This document shows positions 45,752-54,996 of a stretch of 64,000 bases of DNA, one piece after another. Every line of letters begins with the position of its first letter. Position 1 is the first letter of the stretch. A program made the translations under genes and the position numbers. Source of the DNA: Lignipirellula cremea (GTDB lineage Bacteria > Planctomycetota > Planctomycetia > Pirellulales > Pirellulaceae); NCBI RefSeq assembly GCF_007751035.1, contig NZ_CP036433.1, positions 5,313,001 through 5,377,000 of the forward strand, in the 5' to 3' direction. The notes beneath the pieces were generated by a model, which was not told where the DNA came from, did not search any database, and saw nothing but the letters and a program-made list of their open reading frames with translations.

Positions 45752-46282
45752 TGCATCCCGCCTTTCGCTGACAGTCTCGGCTCCTCCGTGAGACAGCGCG
45801 GCGAGCGAAGTCAGTTCGCTGAATCGCCCTGAGCCGATCTAGATAAAATCAATGCACAACAATAATTGTGATGACCGCCGCAGCCGGTCCCAACAAAAGC
45901 AGGGCCCTGGCTTCGGCCCCGAAATCTTCCCCCACACAATAACGCTCTAACCGAAATGGGTCAATTACAGAAGCTGCGTAAAACCGCGCAAGGAGGGGAA
46001 AAACAGGAACCCCAGGCGCCGCCTGGAAGGATCACCCAGGATGGCCCCTTCCGGCGCTTTCTGCCATGCCGTCCCCCCCGCGCCGCCGTCGGTGGAAAGC
46101 TCCGCCTGCCGCAATCCGGGCGAAGCCGACTCGCCGGCCGATGAAGATTTCGCGTTCGCGACACCAGGCGTTCCGCCTTTGACTGACTCGCATTGCGCCG
46201 TAAGCAAGGGTAAGCTCTAACGATCGGCGGCAAGGCGGCCTCGGCGGAACGACCTTTTGATCCCTTAGCGTCTGAGAGAACT
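45752..46282. other. Intergenic region with AT-rich divergent promoter area and GC-rich unexplained segment
   Basis: About 530 bp with no supported gene. 45838-45880 is AT-rich with a short palindrome (ACAATAATTGT) and is the likely promoter area for the fabH-like gene. From 45951 to 46213 the DNA turns GC-rich and is flanked by an 8-base direct repeat GCTCTAAC (45944-45951 and 46214-46221). A hairpin CCAGGC-GCC-GCCTGG lies at 46012-46026. Open frames on both strands here (62 and 80 codons) lack ribosome-binding sites and protein character. Confidence 0.4.
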
Positions 46283-47668
46283 ATGTTACGGTTCCTGTCA
46301 CATTCTGCCCTGTTGTTCTTTCTTCTCTGTTTCCCCTTGTCGCCTGACGCCAGGGCGGTCGACGGCCAGTTTCCTGTCGATTCCAACCTGAAGGCAGGTT
46401 CCGCCAAGGTGGATATTACGCCGGACGAAACCGAAGGCGTCATGGTGTCGGGACATCCCCGCAAAGTCTTCGGCGTGCGCGATCCATTACGCGCAGGCGT
46501 GCTGCTGCTGGACGACGGCGAGAACAAAATCGCCATCGTGACCCTGGATACGCTTGGCGCCTGGCCCGAAATGGTCGCCCTGGTGCGAGCCCGACTGGAA
46601 CAAGAACGGGGCATTCCTTCGGCCAATATCCTGGTCGCCGCGTCGCACAACCACTCCGGTCCCGCGTTCAAAGCCGATTCCCCCTGGGGCCGTCAGTTGA
46701 TCGACAAGATTGCCTCCGCCGCCGCCGATGCGGCCGCCAGCATGCGGCCCGTTTCCATCGGGTACGGCGAGGACGAAATCAGCTTTGGCGTGAATCGACG
46801 CAAGGTAATCGACGGCCGTGCGGTCGTCCGACTAAATCCGGAAGGACCGAACGACCCGCGGGTGAAAGTCCTGCGGTTCGACGACGGCAAATCGCTCACA
46901 CCTTTGGCTGTGCTGATGCACGCCGTTTGCCATCCGTGCTTTTTCACCTGGGGCGACAAAGGCACAGCGCCGTATCCTAATGGTTACCCGAAGATGAGTG
47001 CGGACTTCCCCGGCGAAGCGCAGTCCTTTGTGGAAATGTGCTACGGCGGCAAAACGGCCGCCATGTTCCTGCAGGGGTGCGCCGGCGACATTCGCCCCAA
47101 CCTGCCGGGCTTTCCGTATCGCTGTGCGGATGAGGCCGATATCCAATGGGCCGGCCGCGACCTGGGCAGCGCGGTGGTGCGATCTTTGGCGCAGAGCGTT
47201 ACCCGCGAGCAACTGTCGCAGCGTCCCAACTATTATGCGATCCGGACTGCCTCGGCGGTGGTCGATCTGCCCGGCAAAGAGGAACGCCTTTCGGCCGAGC
47301 TGATGGCAATCAAGATCGGACCGTACCTGCTGCTGACGATGCCGGGCGAACCGATGGTGGAGTACGGCTTCAAACTGGAGAAAGCGATCGCCGATCGGGC
47401 TATACCGATTGTGATCGGCTATGCGAACGGCAACCTGGGCTACATCGCCACCGCCGACGCCCACCAGGTCGGCGGATACGAACCGAACCGATCCCCGCTT
47501 GCACCTGAGGCGGAAGCCGTCATTCTGTTTGAATTAAGTCGCCTCGCCGATCGTGTAGTCGGCGATGTTTTTGAATCGTTTTCCAAACATCCCGCAGACG
47601 TGAAACGGCGCGAAGCGCAAGAGCCGCGTCTGCCTTCGACCCCGCAGGGGCAGACCTCGACTCCATGA
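46283..47668 (+). CDS. Secreted neutral/alkaline ceramidase-like hydrolase
   Basis: 461 residues. Signal peptide: ALLFFLLCFPLSPDARA (residues ~9-25). The neutral ceramidase N-terminal domain is recognised from AGSAKVDITPDE, the metal-site motif ASHNHSGP, AVCHPCFF, FLQGCAGDIRPN and the late block GYANGNLGYIATADAHQVGGYE. Members hydrolyse N-acyl sphingosines or are uncharacterised exported amidases in planctomycetes. A Ser-type nucleophile region as in true ceramidases is not certain here, so the substrate is open. Its stop overlaps the start of the VanX-like gene (ATGA), implying coupled translation. Confidence 0.88.
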   Translation: MLRFLSHSALLFFLLCFPLSPDARAVDGQFPVDSNLKAGSAKVDITPDETEGVMVSGHPRKVFGVRDPLRAGVLLLDDGENKIAIVTLDTLGAWPEMVALVRARLEQERGIPSANILVAASHNHSGPAFKADSPWGRQLIDKIASAAADAAASMRPVSIGYGEDEISFGVNRRKVIDGRAVVRLNPEGPNDPRVKVLRFDDGKSLTPLAVLMHAVCHPCFFTWGDKGTAPYPNGYPKMSADFPGEAQSFVEMCYGGKTAAMFLQGCAGDIRPNLPGFPYRCADEADIQWAGRDLGSAVVRSLAQSVTREQLSQRPNYYAIRTASAVVDLPGKEERLSAELMAIKIGPYLLLTMPGEPMVEYGFKLEKAIADRAIPIVIGYANGNLGYIATADAHQVGGYEPNRSPLAPEAEAVILFELSRLADRVVGDVFESFSKHPADVKRREAQEPRLPSTPQGQTSTP

Positions 47669-48513
47669 CACCAACCACCGACGATGCGGCGCGGCGCGCC
47701 TACTGGGCCGAGCAAATGCAGCTGGGCTATGACTTTGTTCAGGAACTGATCGCCTTCCCGGTCGAAGAATGCGGCGAGCCCTTTGCTTCAATCCGCGACG
47801 CGGCCCAGTCGGCCGGCGTGGAGATGGAGTTTTCCGACACCAAAATTGTCGACGACCTGGACCGCATTTATTTTATGCGGCAAAGCCTGATCGAACCGCT
47901 GATGGCGGTCGCCCGCGATATGAACTCCCGCGGCTGGATCCTGAAAATCGAAGAAGGCTTCCGCACCCAGGAGATGCAACGGCGACTCGTTCGCAAACCG
48001 TCCGTGTTTGACGCCATTTTGAAAAAGTGCATCTGGGAGTGCGGCGGCGAAATGCCCCCGACCGAACTGGTTTTCCGCAGAGCGATCGTACTGGTCGCCA
48101 ATCTGCCGAAAATCGGCACGCACATGTCGGGTTCGGCCGTCGATATTTCGGTCCTGGATCGCAACGACGGCAGCGAAATCGATCGCGGCAAGCCGTACCT
48201 GGAAATGAGCGAATTGACGCCGATGCGGTCCCCCTACATCTCGCCCGCGGCGCTGCACAATCGCCTGGAAATTTTGGCGATGATGGAAGCCCATGGATTC
48301 ATGCACTTCCCCTATGAATTCTGGCACTACAACCAGGGCGACGCCGGCGGCCATATTCTGACGGGACAAACCCAGCCGGCCCCCTATGGACCCGTCCACT
48401 GGGACCCGCAGACCAACCAGGTCACGCCGTACGAGGACCCGCACGAACTGCTGAACCCGCTCGAACGGATCGAACAGGAAATGGCTGCCGCCACCGCCCG
48501 GGCGCGGAATTAA
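47665..48513 (+). CDS. M15-family D-Ala-D-Ala dipeptidase-like protein (VanX-like)
   Basis: 282 residues. Zinc-site motif GTHMSGSAVDIS (H-x6-D) and the catalytic block FPYEFWHYN (E-x-W-H) match peptidase M15D/VanX; ILKIEEGFRTQEMQRRL supplies the family Arg. No signal peptide is present, so it is likely cytoplasmic, as for VanX. It may recycle D-Ala-D-Ala or related dipeptides; no van regulators or ligases are nearby, so vancomycin resistance is not indicated. The ATGA overlap links it to the ceramidase-like gene. It is somewhat longer than classical VanX (about 200 residues) because of an N-terminal extension. Confidence 0.85.
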   Translation: MTPTTDDAARRAYWAEQMQLGYDFVQELIAFPVEECGEPFASIRDAAQSAGVEMEFSDTKIVDDLDRIYFMRQSLIEPLMAVARDMNSRGWILKIEEGFRTQEMQRRLVRKPSVFDAILKKCIWECGGEMPPTELVFRRAIVLVANLPKIGTHMSGSAVDISVLDRNDGSEIDRGKPYLEMSELTPMRSPYISPAALHNRLEILAMMEAHGFMHFPYEFWHYNQGDAGGHILTGQTQPAPYGPVHWDPQTNQVTPYEDPHELLNPLERIEQEMAAATARARN

Positions 48514-48520
48514 GAAGCAG

Positions 48521-48565
48521 GCAGTATCCCGGAAAGTCAACTGACCTTCGATTTCCGTCCGTCGT
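48521..48565. repeat. Degenerate copy of the palindromic intergenic repeat
   Basis: ACTGACCTTCGATTTCCGTC at about 48539-48558 matches ACTGACCGTCGACTTCCGTC of copy B (40460-40479) at 18 of 20 bases. It lies between the VanX-like and epimerase genes. The hairpin portion is eroded, so this looks like an old fragment. Confidence 0.5.
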
Positions 48566-48630
48566 TCCTCTACGGCCAGCGTGTCCGCTCGCACTGCTTC
48601 TCCAGCTCCCTCCTTCTCCTCCACTTTGCC

Positions 48631-49440
48631 ATGTCGTTGACGCTTTGCCTGAATACCAGCACGATTCGCCCGCAGCCGCTGCTGGAGAAAATCCGCCTGG
48701 CGGCAGAGGCCGGTTTTACCGGCGTGGAGTTGTGGCTGAACGACGTTTATGAGTACATCGGCCGCGGCGGCGAGGTCCGCGATGTGGAGCAGGCGCTGGC
48801 CGATTACGGCCTGATGGTGCCCTGCATGATCGCCATGCGGCAATGGGGAGAAGCGAGCGAGCTGGAATACCCGCTCATGCTGGAGGAAGCGAAGCGGCGA
48901 ATGGAGTTGGCGGCCCGGCTGGGGTCGCCGTACCTGGTGGCGACGCCGCCCCGGGAGGCCTGCCCGCTGGACCAGCTGGCGGAGCGTTATGGCCGACTGC
49001 TGGCGATCGGTCGCCAGGTCGGCGTGAAGCCGACGTTCGAGTACATCAGCTTTTTCCATAGCGCCCGATCCCCGAACGACGCCTGGCAGGTGGTGCAGCA
49101 GGTGGGCGATCCCGACGCCACCCTGATCCTCGACTCGTTCCACAACTGGAACAGCCTGTCGACGCTGGACGACTTGCATCCGATCCCCATCGAACGTATC
49201 TCGCACTATCACATCAACGACGCCCACCCTGCCATTCCCGCGGGCGAGCAGACCGACCCGGATCGCGTCATGCCGGGCGACGGGCCGATCGATCTGGCCG
49301 CCGAGATCGCCCTGCTGCAGGAAAAAGGCTACGCCAAAACGATCAGCCTGGAGCTGTTCAATCGCGAGCTCTGGGAGCAGCCGCCCGCCGAAGTCCTGCA
49401 GACCTGCATGACGCGACTGCGTAAACTAACAGGCGTATAG
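48631..49440 (+). CDS. Sugar phosphate isomerase/epimerase (xylose isomerase-like TIM barrel)
   Basis: 269 residues. AP-endonuclease-2/xylose-isomerase-like barrel: AAEAGFTGVELWLNDV, a central FEYISFFHSARSP with the metal Glu, LILDSFHNWNS (Asp and His ligands), ISHYHINDAHPA and ISLELFNRELWEQ with the late Glu. These are the four metal-ligand strands of the superfamily (hydroxypyruvate isomerase, inosose dehydratase, IolE-like). The specific substrate is not clear. It is cytoplasmic and stands alone on the plus strand after the VanX-like gene. Confidence 0.9.
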   Translation: MSLTLCLNTSTIRPQPLLEKIRLAAEAGFTGVELWLNDVYEYIGRGGEVRDVEQALADYGLMVPCMIAMRQWGEASELEYPLMLEEAKRRMELAARLGSPYLVATPPREACPLDQLAERYGRLLAIGRQVGVKPTFEYISFFHSARSPNDAWQVVQQVGDPDATLILDSFHNWNSLSTLDDLHPIPIERISHYHINDAHPAIPAGEQTDPDRVMPGDGPIDLAAEIALLQEKGYAKTISLELFNRELWEQPPAEVLQTCMTRLRKLTGV

Positions 49441-49475
49441 ATATGGCTGAGCGGCGAACGCTCTGCGACAGCTGA

Positions 49476-49898
49476 CTAATCGGTAACCAGCGGAACCGTT
49501 TCCCCCTCCGGCACGTGCTGCATGCTGACGGAGTTGATGCAGTAACGCAGGCCGGTAGGCGGCGGGCCGTCGGGAAAGACATGCCCCAGGTGGCCGTCGC
49601 AGCGGCCGCAGCAGACTTCGGTCCGCACCATGCCGTGCGTTTCGTCCGTATATTCGGTGACGGAAGACTCGGAAACAGGCGATGTAAACGAAGGCCAGCC
49701 GGTTCCCGATTCAAACTTCTGGCCTGTGGGGAAAAGAGGATGGCCGCAACCGGCGCAAGCGTAAACGCCCGGCTCTTTTGTCCCCAGAAAGCAGCCGGCG
49801 CCGGCCCGTTCCGTCCCTTTATCACGCAGCACCCGGTACTGTTCCGGGGTGAGTCGCTGCTTCCATTCTGCTTCGCTGAGCTGTAGTTTTTCCGTCAT
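49476..49898 (-). CDS. msrB: Peptide-methionine (R)-S-oxide reductase
   Basis: 140 residues, standard MsrB length. Zinc-binding pairs Cys48/Cys51 (YACAGCG) and Cys97/Cys100 ([14 protein letters not shown]) frame the fold, and Cys120 in [10 protein letters not shown] is the catalytic residue. GTGWPSF is also diagnostic. It reduces the R-epimer of methionine sulfoxide in proteins using thioredoxin. No signal peptide, so cytoplasmic. It converges on the epimerase gene and lies 76 bp upstream... in map terms to the left... of the large PQQ gene end on the same strand, possibly sharing its transcript. Confidence 0.96.
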   Translation of the reverse strand: MTEKLQLSEAEWKQRLTPEQYRVLRDKGTERAGAGCFLGTKEPGVYACAGCGHPLFPTGQKFESGTGWPSFTSPVSESSVTEYTDETHGMVRTEVCCGRCDGHLGHVFPDGPPPTGLRYCINSVSMQHVPEGETVPLVTD

Positions 49899-49973
49899 CG
49901 GTGCATCCGTGTGGTAAAGGCTTCGGCCTGACTGGGAGGCCGCAAAATCAATGGCGCGGGCGGCCCGCGGCGG

Positions 49974-52900
49974 CTATTCGCGTTCGATCGTAATGGCCGA
50001 AAGCAGCGGCGGTTTACCGTTATTATTGGCGGACTGCAGGGCGATGGAAAGGGTTTCCGTCGCCTTTACGCCTGGGAAAACTTTGGACACGGCGCGGCGG
50101 GGGCCGCCGGCCTCGTCCCGAATGTCAAAGTCGGACAGCACCGTTTTCCCCTGCACCTGGACGTGGAACACCCGTTCGCCTGGCTCCAGATCTTCCAGCT
50201 CGGCAAAGTGGAGCGTCACGCGGTAGCTGGCGGCCGGCTCCCCTTTTTTCTGCAGCTGGAAGGTGAGCGGTTTGGCGTCGTGATAGCCCGAGGTGAACAG
50301 CCAGGGCAGTTCATGGCCCGTCACGACGACTTCTTCCGGCGACTGGTAATAGAACATCGAATCGTCGTGCTGGTAACGCGGGATCCAATCGTTGACCACG
50401 CCGTCGTCGTTCCCGCCCGGGTAAGGCAGCCAAAGTCGATGCTGCTCATCTTCCCGGTAGCCGGGCGCCCCCAGGTTGATAAACGCATGCCGCACCGGCA
50501 GCGTGTTCACCTCGCCGATGCCGCCCGTCAGTCCCACCGCCCAGTCGCGGCCAAAGTCGCGAGGGTACAGCGCGATCGAAGTATGGATGCCTCCGCTGGC
50601 GCACGTACAGCCCGAACGACCCTCCGGCGCCACAAACACGCCATTGGCGGGAGTGGCGTTCAGCCCGCAGGCCAGCGACATGCTACTGAACGACGAGAAC
50701 CCTTCGCGCGAGTCCAGATTGCAGTAACCGATGCCGTTCTTGTTGCCAAAAAGCGTGGCTCCTGACGCCAGCAAGTGGCTGCAGCCGATGTAGCCGCGAT
50801 GGAAGTCAAACGGTTGCGGATCGCCAGAAAGCGGATTCAGAATCATTTTCGAAGCGCCCGTTTTCAGCTCCCAGGCGAACGGCTCTGCATAGATATAGTC
50901 GCCCGCAATGATCGGACGTTTCCGGTACCCTTTCCTCCCGCCCCACAAGAACTTGCCGTCGTCGGCCGAGAAAACATAGATCGACCGGCGGGCAAACTCG
51001 CCGGCCAGAAACTCCCGGTGCGGGTGTCCAATGCTGCCCGTTCCATGCACCACCACCGCACCGTTTTTCACCATACAGGAAACGCCCGATCGACCATCCA
51101 GCACCGCATTGTCGTCGAGCGTCAGGTCGCTGCCGTCAAAAGGTACTTCCCACAATTGCTCGCCCGTATGGCAGTCCAGAGCGACCAGCTTGCGAAAATC
51201 AGGCTCAATCGGTTTGCCGCGGCGATCGACGGCCACACGCTCCGGCGTGGTCTCGTCCTTGCCGAAAGCCGCCAGGCGGGCCGCAGCTTTTTCGGCCGGC
51301 GTGAGCACCTGATCCACGAAGTACATCACCCCCTGGTGGATGGCGATGCCGTCGTGTTCGACGCGACCGATCGGCCGGCGCCATTGCAGCTCGCCCGTAT
51401 CGACCGCATAGGCAAACAGCTCGTCGCTATGCTTGGGGTCGACCTGCGAAGGCGACCGCCCTGCCGCCGCCCGGCTGCCAAACAGCGAGCCATCGTAACG
51501 GGCCAGCCAGCCCCAGAACGGACGACTGCCGTCGTCTCGCGAGGGCGCTTCAAAGGTGCGCAACGTCTCGCCTGTTTCCGCGTCGAGCCGCCAGCAGGCA
51601 GCGTCGTTGACGACGAGGAACAGGGACGTTTCGTCCGTCGCCAGATTGGACGTGCCCATCGGCAGGTTCGTCCGCGTGGCGCCCTGGATGCTCCGTTCCC
51701 AGTACTGTGAGCCGTTATAAACGTCGTACGCCATGACGCGGTCGTAACCGATGGTGAACATTCTTCCCTGGCAGACCAGCGGCATCGGCGCCCCGGAATG
51801 GCGATCGACCCGCTCGCGGGGTCCCGGCTCGCCGTACCATAAAATGCCGAAGGGCCCTTTCACCTTCTGGTCTTCACTGCAGTACGTGTTACTGGGCGAG
51901 GCGTAGTTGTGTGTCCAGTCGGTCGTACCAGGGATGGCCCCGCGACGAACGACCATCATGCCTGCTTGAACGGCAACCTCGGCGCCTTGCGATTCCAGCG
52001 TCTTGAACGCTGCCGTCTCCTCCGGCGACTGCGGCGCGGCCGTCACGGCGATGCCTCCCAGCGGACGTAACACCCGGAAGAGTTCCGCAGTCGGCGTGGC
52101 GGCGGCCGACTCGCCGCGGTCGGAACGGTCGATCACCAGGTTGAACAGGTACGGCGCAAACGGCAGCTGCTGCGGGTTGGCCGTAAAGGCCGTGATCCGA
52201 TCGCCGTACAGGCCGGCCTCCGCCAGGCGGGTGCGGACCGCGTTGAGCTGGCTGGCGTCAGTCACCTGCAGTTGCACGGTCAGGCCAGTGCGTTGGGCGA
52301 GCTCGGTCGCCAGTTCGCCGTCGCCGGCCAGCACCAGGGCATGACCGCGAGGGAAGGAACCGAGTGACAGCACTGCGTCAGCCAGTTTCTGGACGCGCGA
52401 TTTTTCCTGCGTTTCCGCTCGATGGGAAGACGACGCGGCCATCGGCTGCGCTCCGCCAAAATGGACGACGTCCGCCGCGGGCTGGGCCGCGTACTGTCGT
52501 ACCTTGCCGTCGATCGTACTGACCACCAGCCGGCCGTTGGCCGCCGCCAGTCCCCGCACGCGACTGCCGACGTCGTCGCTCCAGAGCGGTTCGCCCGAAG
52601 CGGACGACACGGCGTAAACGCTGTTTTCGCCGCCTGCGATCAGCACATCTCCCGCCAGGATGAGGGACTCGCTGGCCTGCAGCGGAATCATCCAGCGACA
52701 ACGGGCCTTAATCTTCGCCAGCACGGCGGGCGATTGTTCCTGCCATTGCTGCCAGCTGGCTTCACTGTATTTGAGCGTGGTGTTTTTCAGCTTCAACGCC
52801 CGGGGATCTTCGGCGCCATGCTCCGCCACGATCGCGTCGAACTCCTGCTGGGCTTCCAGGCGAGTGGACACGCGCAGTCGCTTGTACAGCTCTTCAAAAG

Positions 52901-53987
52901 CGGCGACTTCGTTTTCCGCAACCTGGGGAAGCAGGTCCTGGTCGATCGAAAGCAAGTACTCGTCCATGGCGAAGTACGCCGTCTTGTTGTGCAGCAGCGC
53001 CTGCCGGGCGTTGAACCAGTTGAACTTCAGTTGCCCGCGCTCGGTGCGACGATAGCGGTTCGTCCATTCCTCATCGGGATCGTATCCCAGCAGGCAGGCC
53101 TGGCCGTAGACGATCTGTTTGTCGTTCCAGATCTGCGCGTAGTCGCCGCCGTTGTAGAAGCGGTACTCGTGCGATTTGGCGATGTTGGGAAAGGGGGTCG
53201 CAAACGGGATATGCTCGCCGTCGGATTTCCGAAACCGCGTTGGCGAGTTCCGCGAGGTGACGTAGATCGAATCCGCGCTGGCGAGCAGATATCCCTGCGG
53301 CGCCAGGCCTTCGACTTCGCCCGACAGACGCCCCACTTCGCGGCGCCAGCGGAGCTTGCCGGTGAGCGGGTCAAGGGCATACAGCCGCACGCCTTCGCTG
53401 GGAAACAGGCCGGCGGCGAACCAGGCGGTGTCGCCTTCGATCATCACATTGGTGCGGACGGGCCAGACCGAAGAGAAGCGGCCGTAGCCCAGCATCTGCT
53501 CGGCCGAATCGGCGGCGGAGAACGTCCAGACAACCTGCCCGTCGTCGGCCTGCAGGCAAACGACACGACCGTCATCCGAGCCAAAGTACAGCCGTCCTTC
53601 CCAGAATGTCGGCGCCAGCCGCGGCGCCGCGGCGGTGAAGTAGCTCCACTTCACTTCCCCTTGCGAACCAACGGCGTAAACGCGATTCTCAGCCGACGAA
53701 CAGAAATAAGTCGTATCGCCCACCAGGATGGCCCGGTGCGAATCGTCATAGCTGACATTACTCTTGTTCTTCAGGGCGCCATAACCGTTGACCGGCAACG
53801 ACCAGCCCGGAGCCGGTTTGCTGGGCGAGTCATAGACCCACTGCAGATTCAACGGCGTCGTCAAACTCTCGTCGGTGACGCCCGACCGCCGAATATCGTG
53901 GGCAACCGTCGGCCAGTCGCCGGCCCAGGCAGAAGCATGCGACAGGGCGACAGTCGCGAGACAGAAGAAACCAAGAAGATATCGCAT
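49974..53987 (-). CDS. Giant secreted PQQ-type beta-propeller protein with internal methyltransferase-like fold and C-terminal malectin-like domain
   Basis: 1337 residues with a signal peptide (YLLGFFCLATVALSHASAWA). Residues ~25-510 form a first PQQ-type propeller (blades like VGSQGEVKWSYF, LDPLTGKLRWRREV, SSASGEPLWSDDVGSRV). Residues ~530-660 read like a class I SAM-methyltransferase fold: VLAGDGELATELAQ, VTDASQLNAVRTRLAEAGL, LPFAPYLFNLVIDRS, LFRVLRPLGGIAVTA; the glycine-rich SAM motif is poor, so activity is doubtful. A second propeller follows (~690-1150; VDTGELQWRRPIG, LDCHTGEQLWEVPF). The last ~105 residues (YRVTLHFAELEDLEPGERVFHVQVQG) are malectin-like, a glycan-binding fold. Expected location is the periplasm or surface. 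Confidence 0.83.
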   Translation of the reverse strand: MRYLLGFFCLATVALSHASAWAGDWPTVAHDIRRSGVTDESLTTPLNLQWVYDSPSKPAPGWSLPVNGYGALKNKSNVSYDDSHRAILVGDTTYFCSSAENRVYAVGSQGEVKWSYFTAAAPRLAPTFWEGRLYFGSDDGRVVCLQADDGQVVWTFSAADSAEQMLGYGRFSSVWPVRTNVMIEGDTAWFAAGLFPSEGVRLYALDPLTGKLRWRREVGRLSGEVEGLAPQGYLLASADSIYVTSRNSPTRFRKSDGEHIPFATPFPNIAKSHEYRFYNGGDYAQIWNDKQIVYGQACLLGYDPDEEWTNRYRRTERGQLKFNWFNARQALLHNKTAYFAMDEYLLSIDQDLLPQVAENEVAAFEELYKRLRVSTRLEAQQEFDAIVAEHGAEDPRALKLKNTTLKYSEASWQQWQEQSPAVLAKIKARCRWMIPLQASESLILAGDVLIAGGENSVYAVSSASGEPLWSDDVGSRVRGLAAANGRLVVSTIDGKVRQYAAQPAADVVHFGGAQPMAASSSHRAETQEKSRVQKLADAVLSLGSFPRGHALVLAGDGELATELAQRTGLTVQLQVTDASQLNAVRTRLAEAGLYGDRITAFTANPQQLPFAPYLFNLVIDRSDRGESAAATPTAELFRVLRPLGGIAVTAAPQSPEETAAFKTLESQGAEVAVQAGMMVVRRGAIPGTTDWTHNYASPSNTYCSEDQKVKGPFGILWYGEPGPRERVDRHSGAPMPLVCQGRMFTIGYDRVMAYDVYNGSQYWERSIQGATRTNLPMGTSNLATDETSLFLVVNDAACWRLDAETGETLRTFEAPSRDDGSRPFWGWLARYDGSLFGSRAAAGRSPSQVDPKHSDELFAYAVDTGELQWRRPIGRVEHDGIAIHQGVMYFVDQVLTPAEKAAARLAAFGKDETTPERVAVDRRGKPIEPDFRKLVALDCHTGEQLWEVPFDGSDLTLDDNAVLDGRSGVSCMVKNGAVVVHGTGSIGHPHREFLAGEFARRSIYVFSADDGKFLWGGRKGYRKRPIIAGDYIYAEPFAWELKTGASKMILNPLSGDPQPFDFHRGYIGCSHLLASGATLFGNKNGIGYCNLDSREGFSSFSSMSLACGLNATPANGVFVAPEGRSGCTCASGGIHTSIALYPRDFGRDWAVGLTGGIGEVNTLPVRHAFINLGAPGYREDEQHRLWLPYPGGNDDGVVNDWIPRYQHDDSMFYYQSPEEVVVTGHELPWLFTSGYHDAKPLTFQLQKKGEPAASYRVTLHFAELEDLEPGERVFHVQVQGKTVLSDFDIRDEAGGPRRAVSKVFPGVKATETLSIALQSANNNGKPPLLSAITIERE

Positions 53988-54268
53988 CGTTATGCCCAGT
54001 TCAGGGGAGCGAACGCCTGGCGACGTTCGAATTGGCGGGAGCGAGCCGGCAGGTCACCGCGAGCGTCGCATCAGAGGGAGGGGCTCGGGCAGCGAACCTG
54101 GCCACACGTCCCTTTGCCTGGCGTAATGCCGCAGAGACGCATGGCCGGGTTCACTTCTTCGAATCCATGATTTTTATTGTAACAAGGTTTTAGAAAACAC
54201 CCACAGACTACCGCCTGCCAGACCCTGCGTGCGATCGGGCTGTTGGTGGAGGCCGGCCGCCAGCGTTC

Positions 54269-54652
54269 TCAGGGAGCGCGCCTGACGGCTCCTTCGGGGA
54301 AGGGACCGGGAAGCTGGAGCGACAACAGGGCCTGCCCCAGCAGCTTCCCTTGGGTATCAATCCGCAAGGATTGGCTGGCGCCGCCGGCGAGGACATTTTT
54401 GAGGAGGAAATTCAACGCCCCCACCTTGGGGAGCTCAAAGCGAACGACCTCGTCCGCGCCCAGATTCTTAAAAAAAGCGGCCACACGTTCGACTGTCAGT
54501 TCCTGCTGCAGGTAAGCAAATGCAGCCGGATCGACGGCGATCACGCCGATATTGGCGTGGTTTCCTTTATCACCGCTGCGAGCCGAAGCAATTTGTCCGA
54601 GCGCAAAACTCTGCATCTCCAAAGGTGGGGTCGAGCAGGACGGCCGTGTCAT
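54269..54652 (-). CDS. Stand-alone AtuA-type ferredoxin-fold domain protein
   Basis: 127 residues, ATG 54652 with AAGGA seven bases upstream. LGQIASARSGDKGNHANIGV is the signature of the small C-terminal domain of AtuA/DUF1446-type acyclic terpene utilisation proteins, found here alone, followed by VRFELPKVGALNFLLKNVLAGGASQSLRID. In other genomes this domain is fused to or encoded beside the large AtuA-like part, which is not in this window. The biochemical role is unknown. It is divergent from the FASII-like cluster. Confidence 0.8.
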   Translation of the reverse strand: MTRPSCSTPPLEMQSFALGQIASARSGDKGNHANIGVIAVDPAAFAYLQQELTVERVAAFFKNLGADEVVRFELPKVGALNFLLKNVLAGGASQSLRIDTQGKLLGQALLSLQLPGPFPEGAVRRAP

Positions 54653-54765
54653 GGCGTTTTCCTTGATATTTTGCGTAGTCGAAATTTGCCACGCAAATTC
54701 TTTCTACCCCAAATAAAGCCGGAAATCCCACCAACGCCATGCGGCGAAGCGAGCAGTTCCGACCA

Positions 54766-54805
54766 CCACTTTCGGCAGGTTTATTAACAAACCGCCAGAA
54801 AGTGG
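54766..54805. other. Long hairpin in the AtuA-like / FASII-like divergent region
   Basis: CCACTTTC...GGTTT pairs with AAACC...GAAAGTGG over 17 positions (14 pairs) around a 6-base loop, and is followed by GGTTTTC. It lies between the AtuA-type gene and the promoter at 54860, upstream of that promoter, so it is not part of the cluster's leader. It may be an operator or a terminator of an unseen transcript. The rest of 54653-54996 holds only that promoter. Confidence 0.5.
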
Positions 54806-54859
54806 GGTTTTCTTGGGATTTTAAGGGTCAGGCAGGGGGTATCAGTGAGGTAACGTCCG

Positions 54860-54888
54860 TTGTGAGCAAGGGTAGTGAAGATTATACT
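54860..54888 (+). promoter_or_regulatory. Sigma70-type promoter of the FASII-like cluster
   Basis: TTGTGA (54860-54865) and TATACT (54883-54888) with an optimal 17-bp spacer. The -10 matches 5/6, the -35 4/6. The predicted start near 54895 gives a leader of about 100 nt before the first dehydratase gene. Confidence 0.6.
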
Positions 54889-54996
54889 CATGTCGCTAGT
54901 AAAATGGCCCGACAAATAGGGTGACGAAGGATATTTCGCGCACGCGACGTTTTCGGCCATCCATCCACGATCACCGCTTGCCCCAGCGACGGCACC

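Noticed and set aside
45956-46207. Short open frames on both strands in the fabH-ceramidase gap
   Set aside because: No ribosome-binding site, no recognisable protein features, and GC-rich DNA makes such frames common by chance.
47665-48513. Possible vancomycin-resistance locus because of a VanX-like enzyme
   Set aside because: No VanA/VanH-type genes or VanRS regulators nearby, and the gene is coupled to a ceramidase-like gene; a recycling role is more likely.
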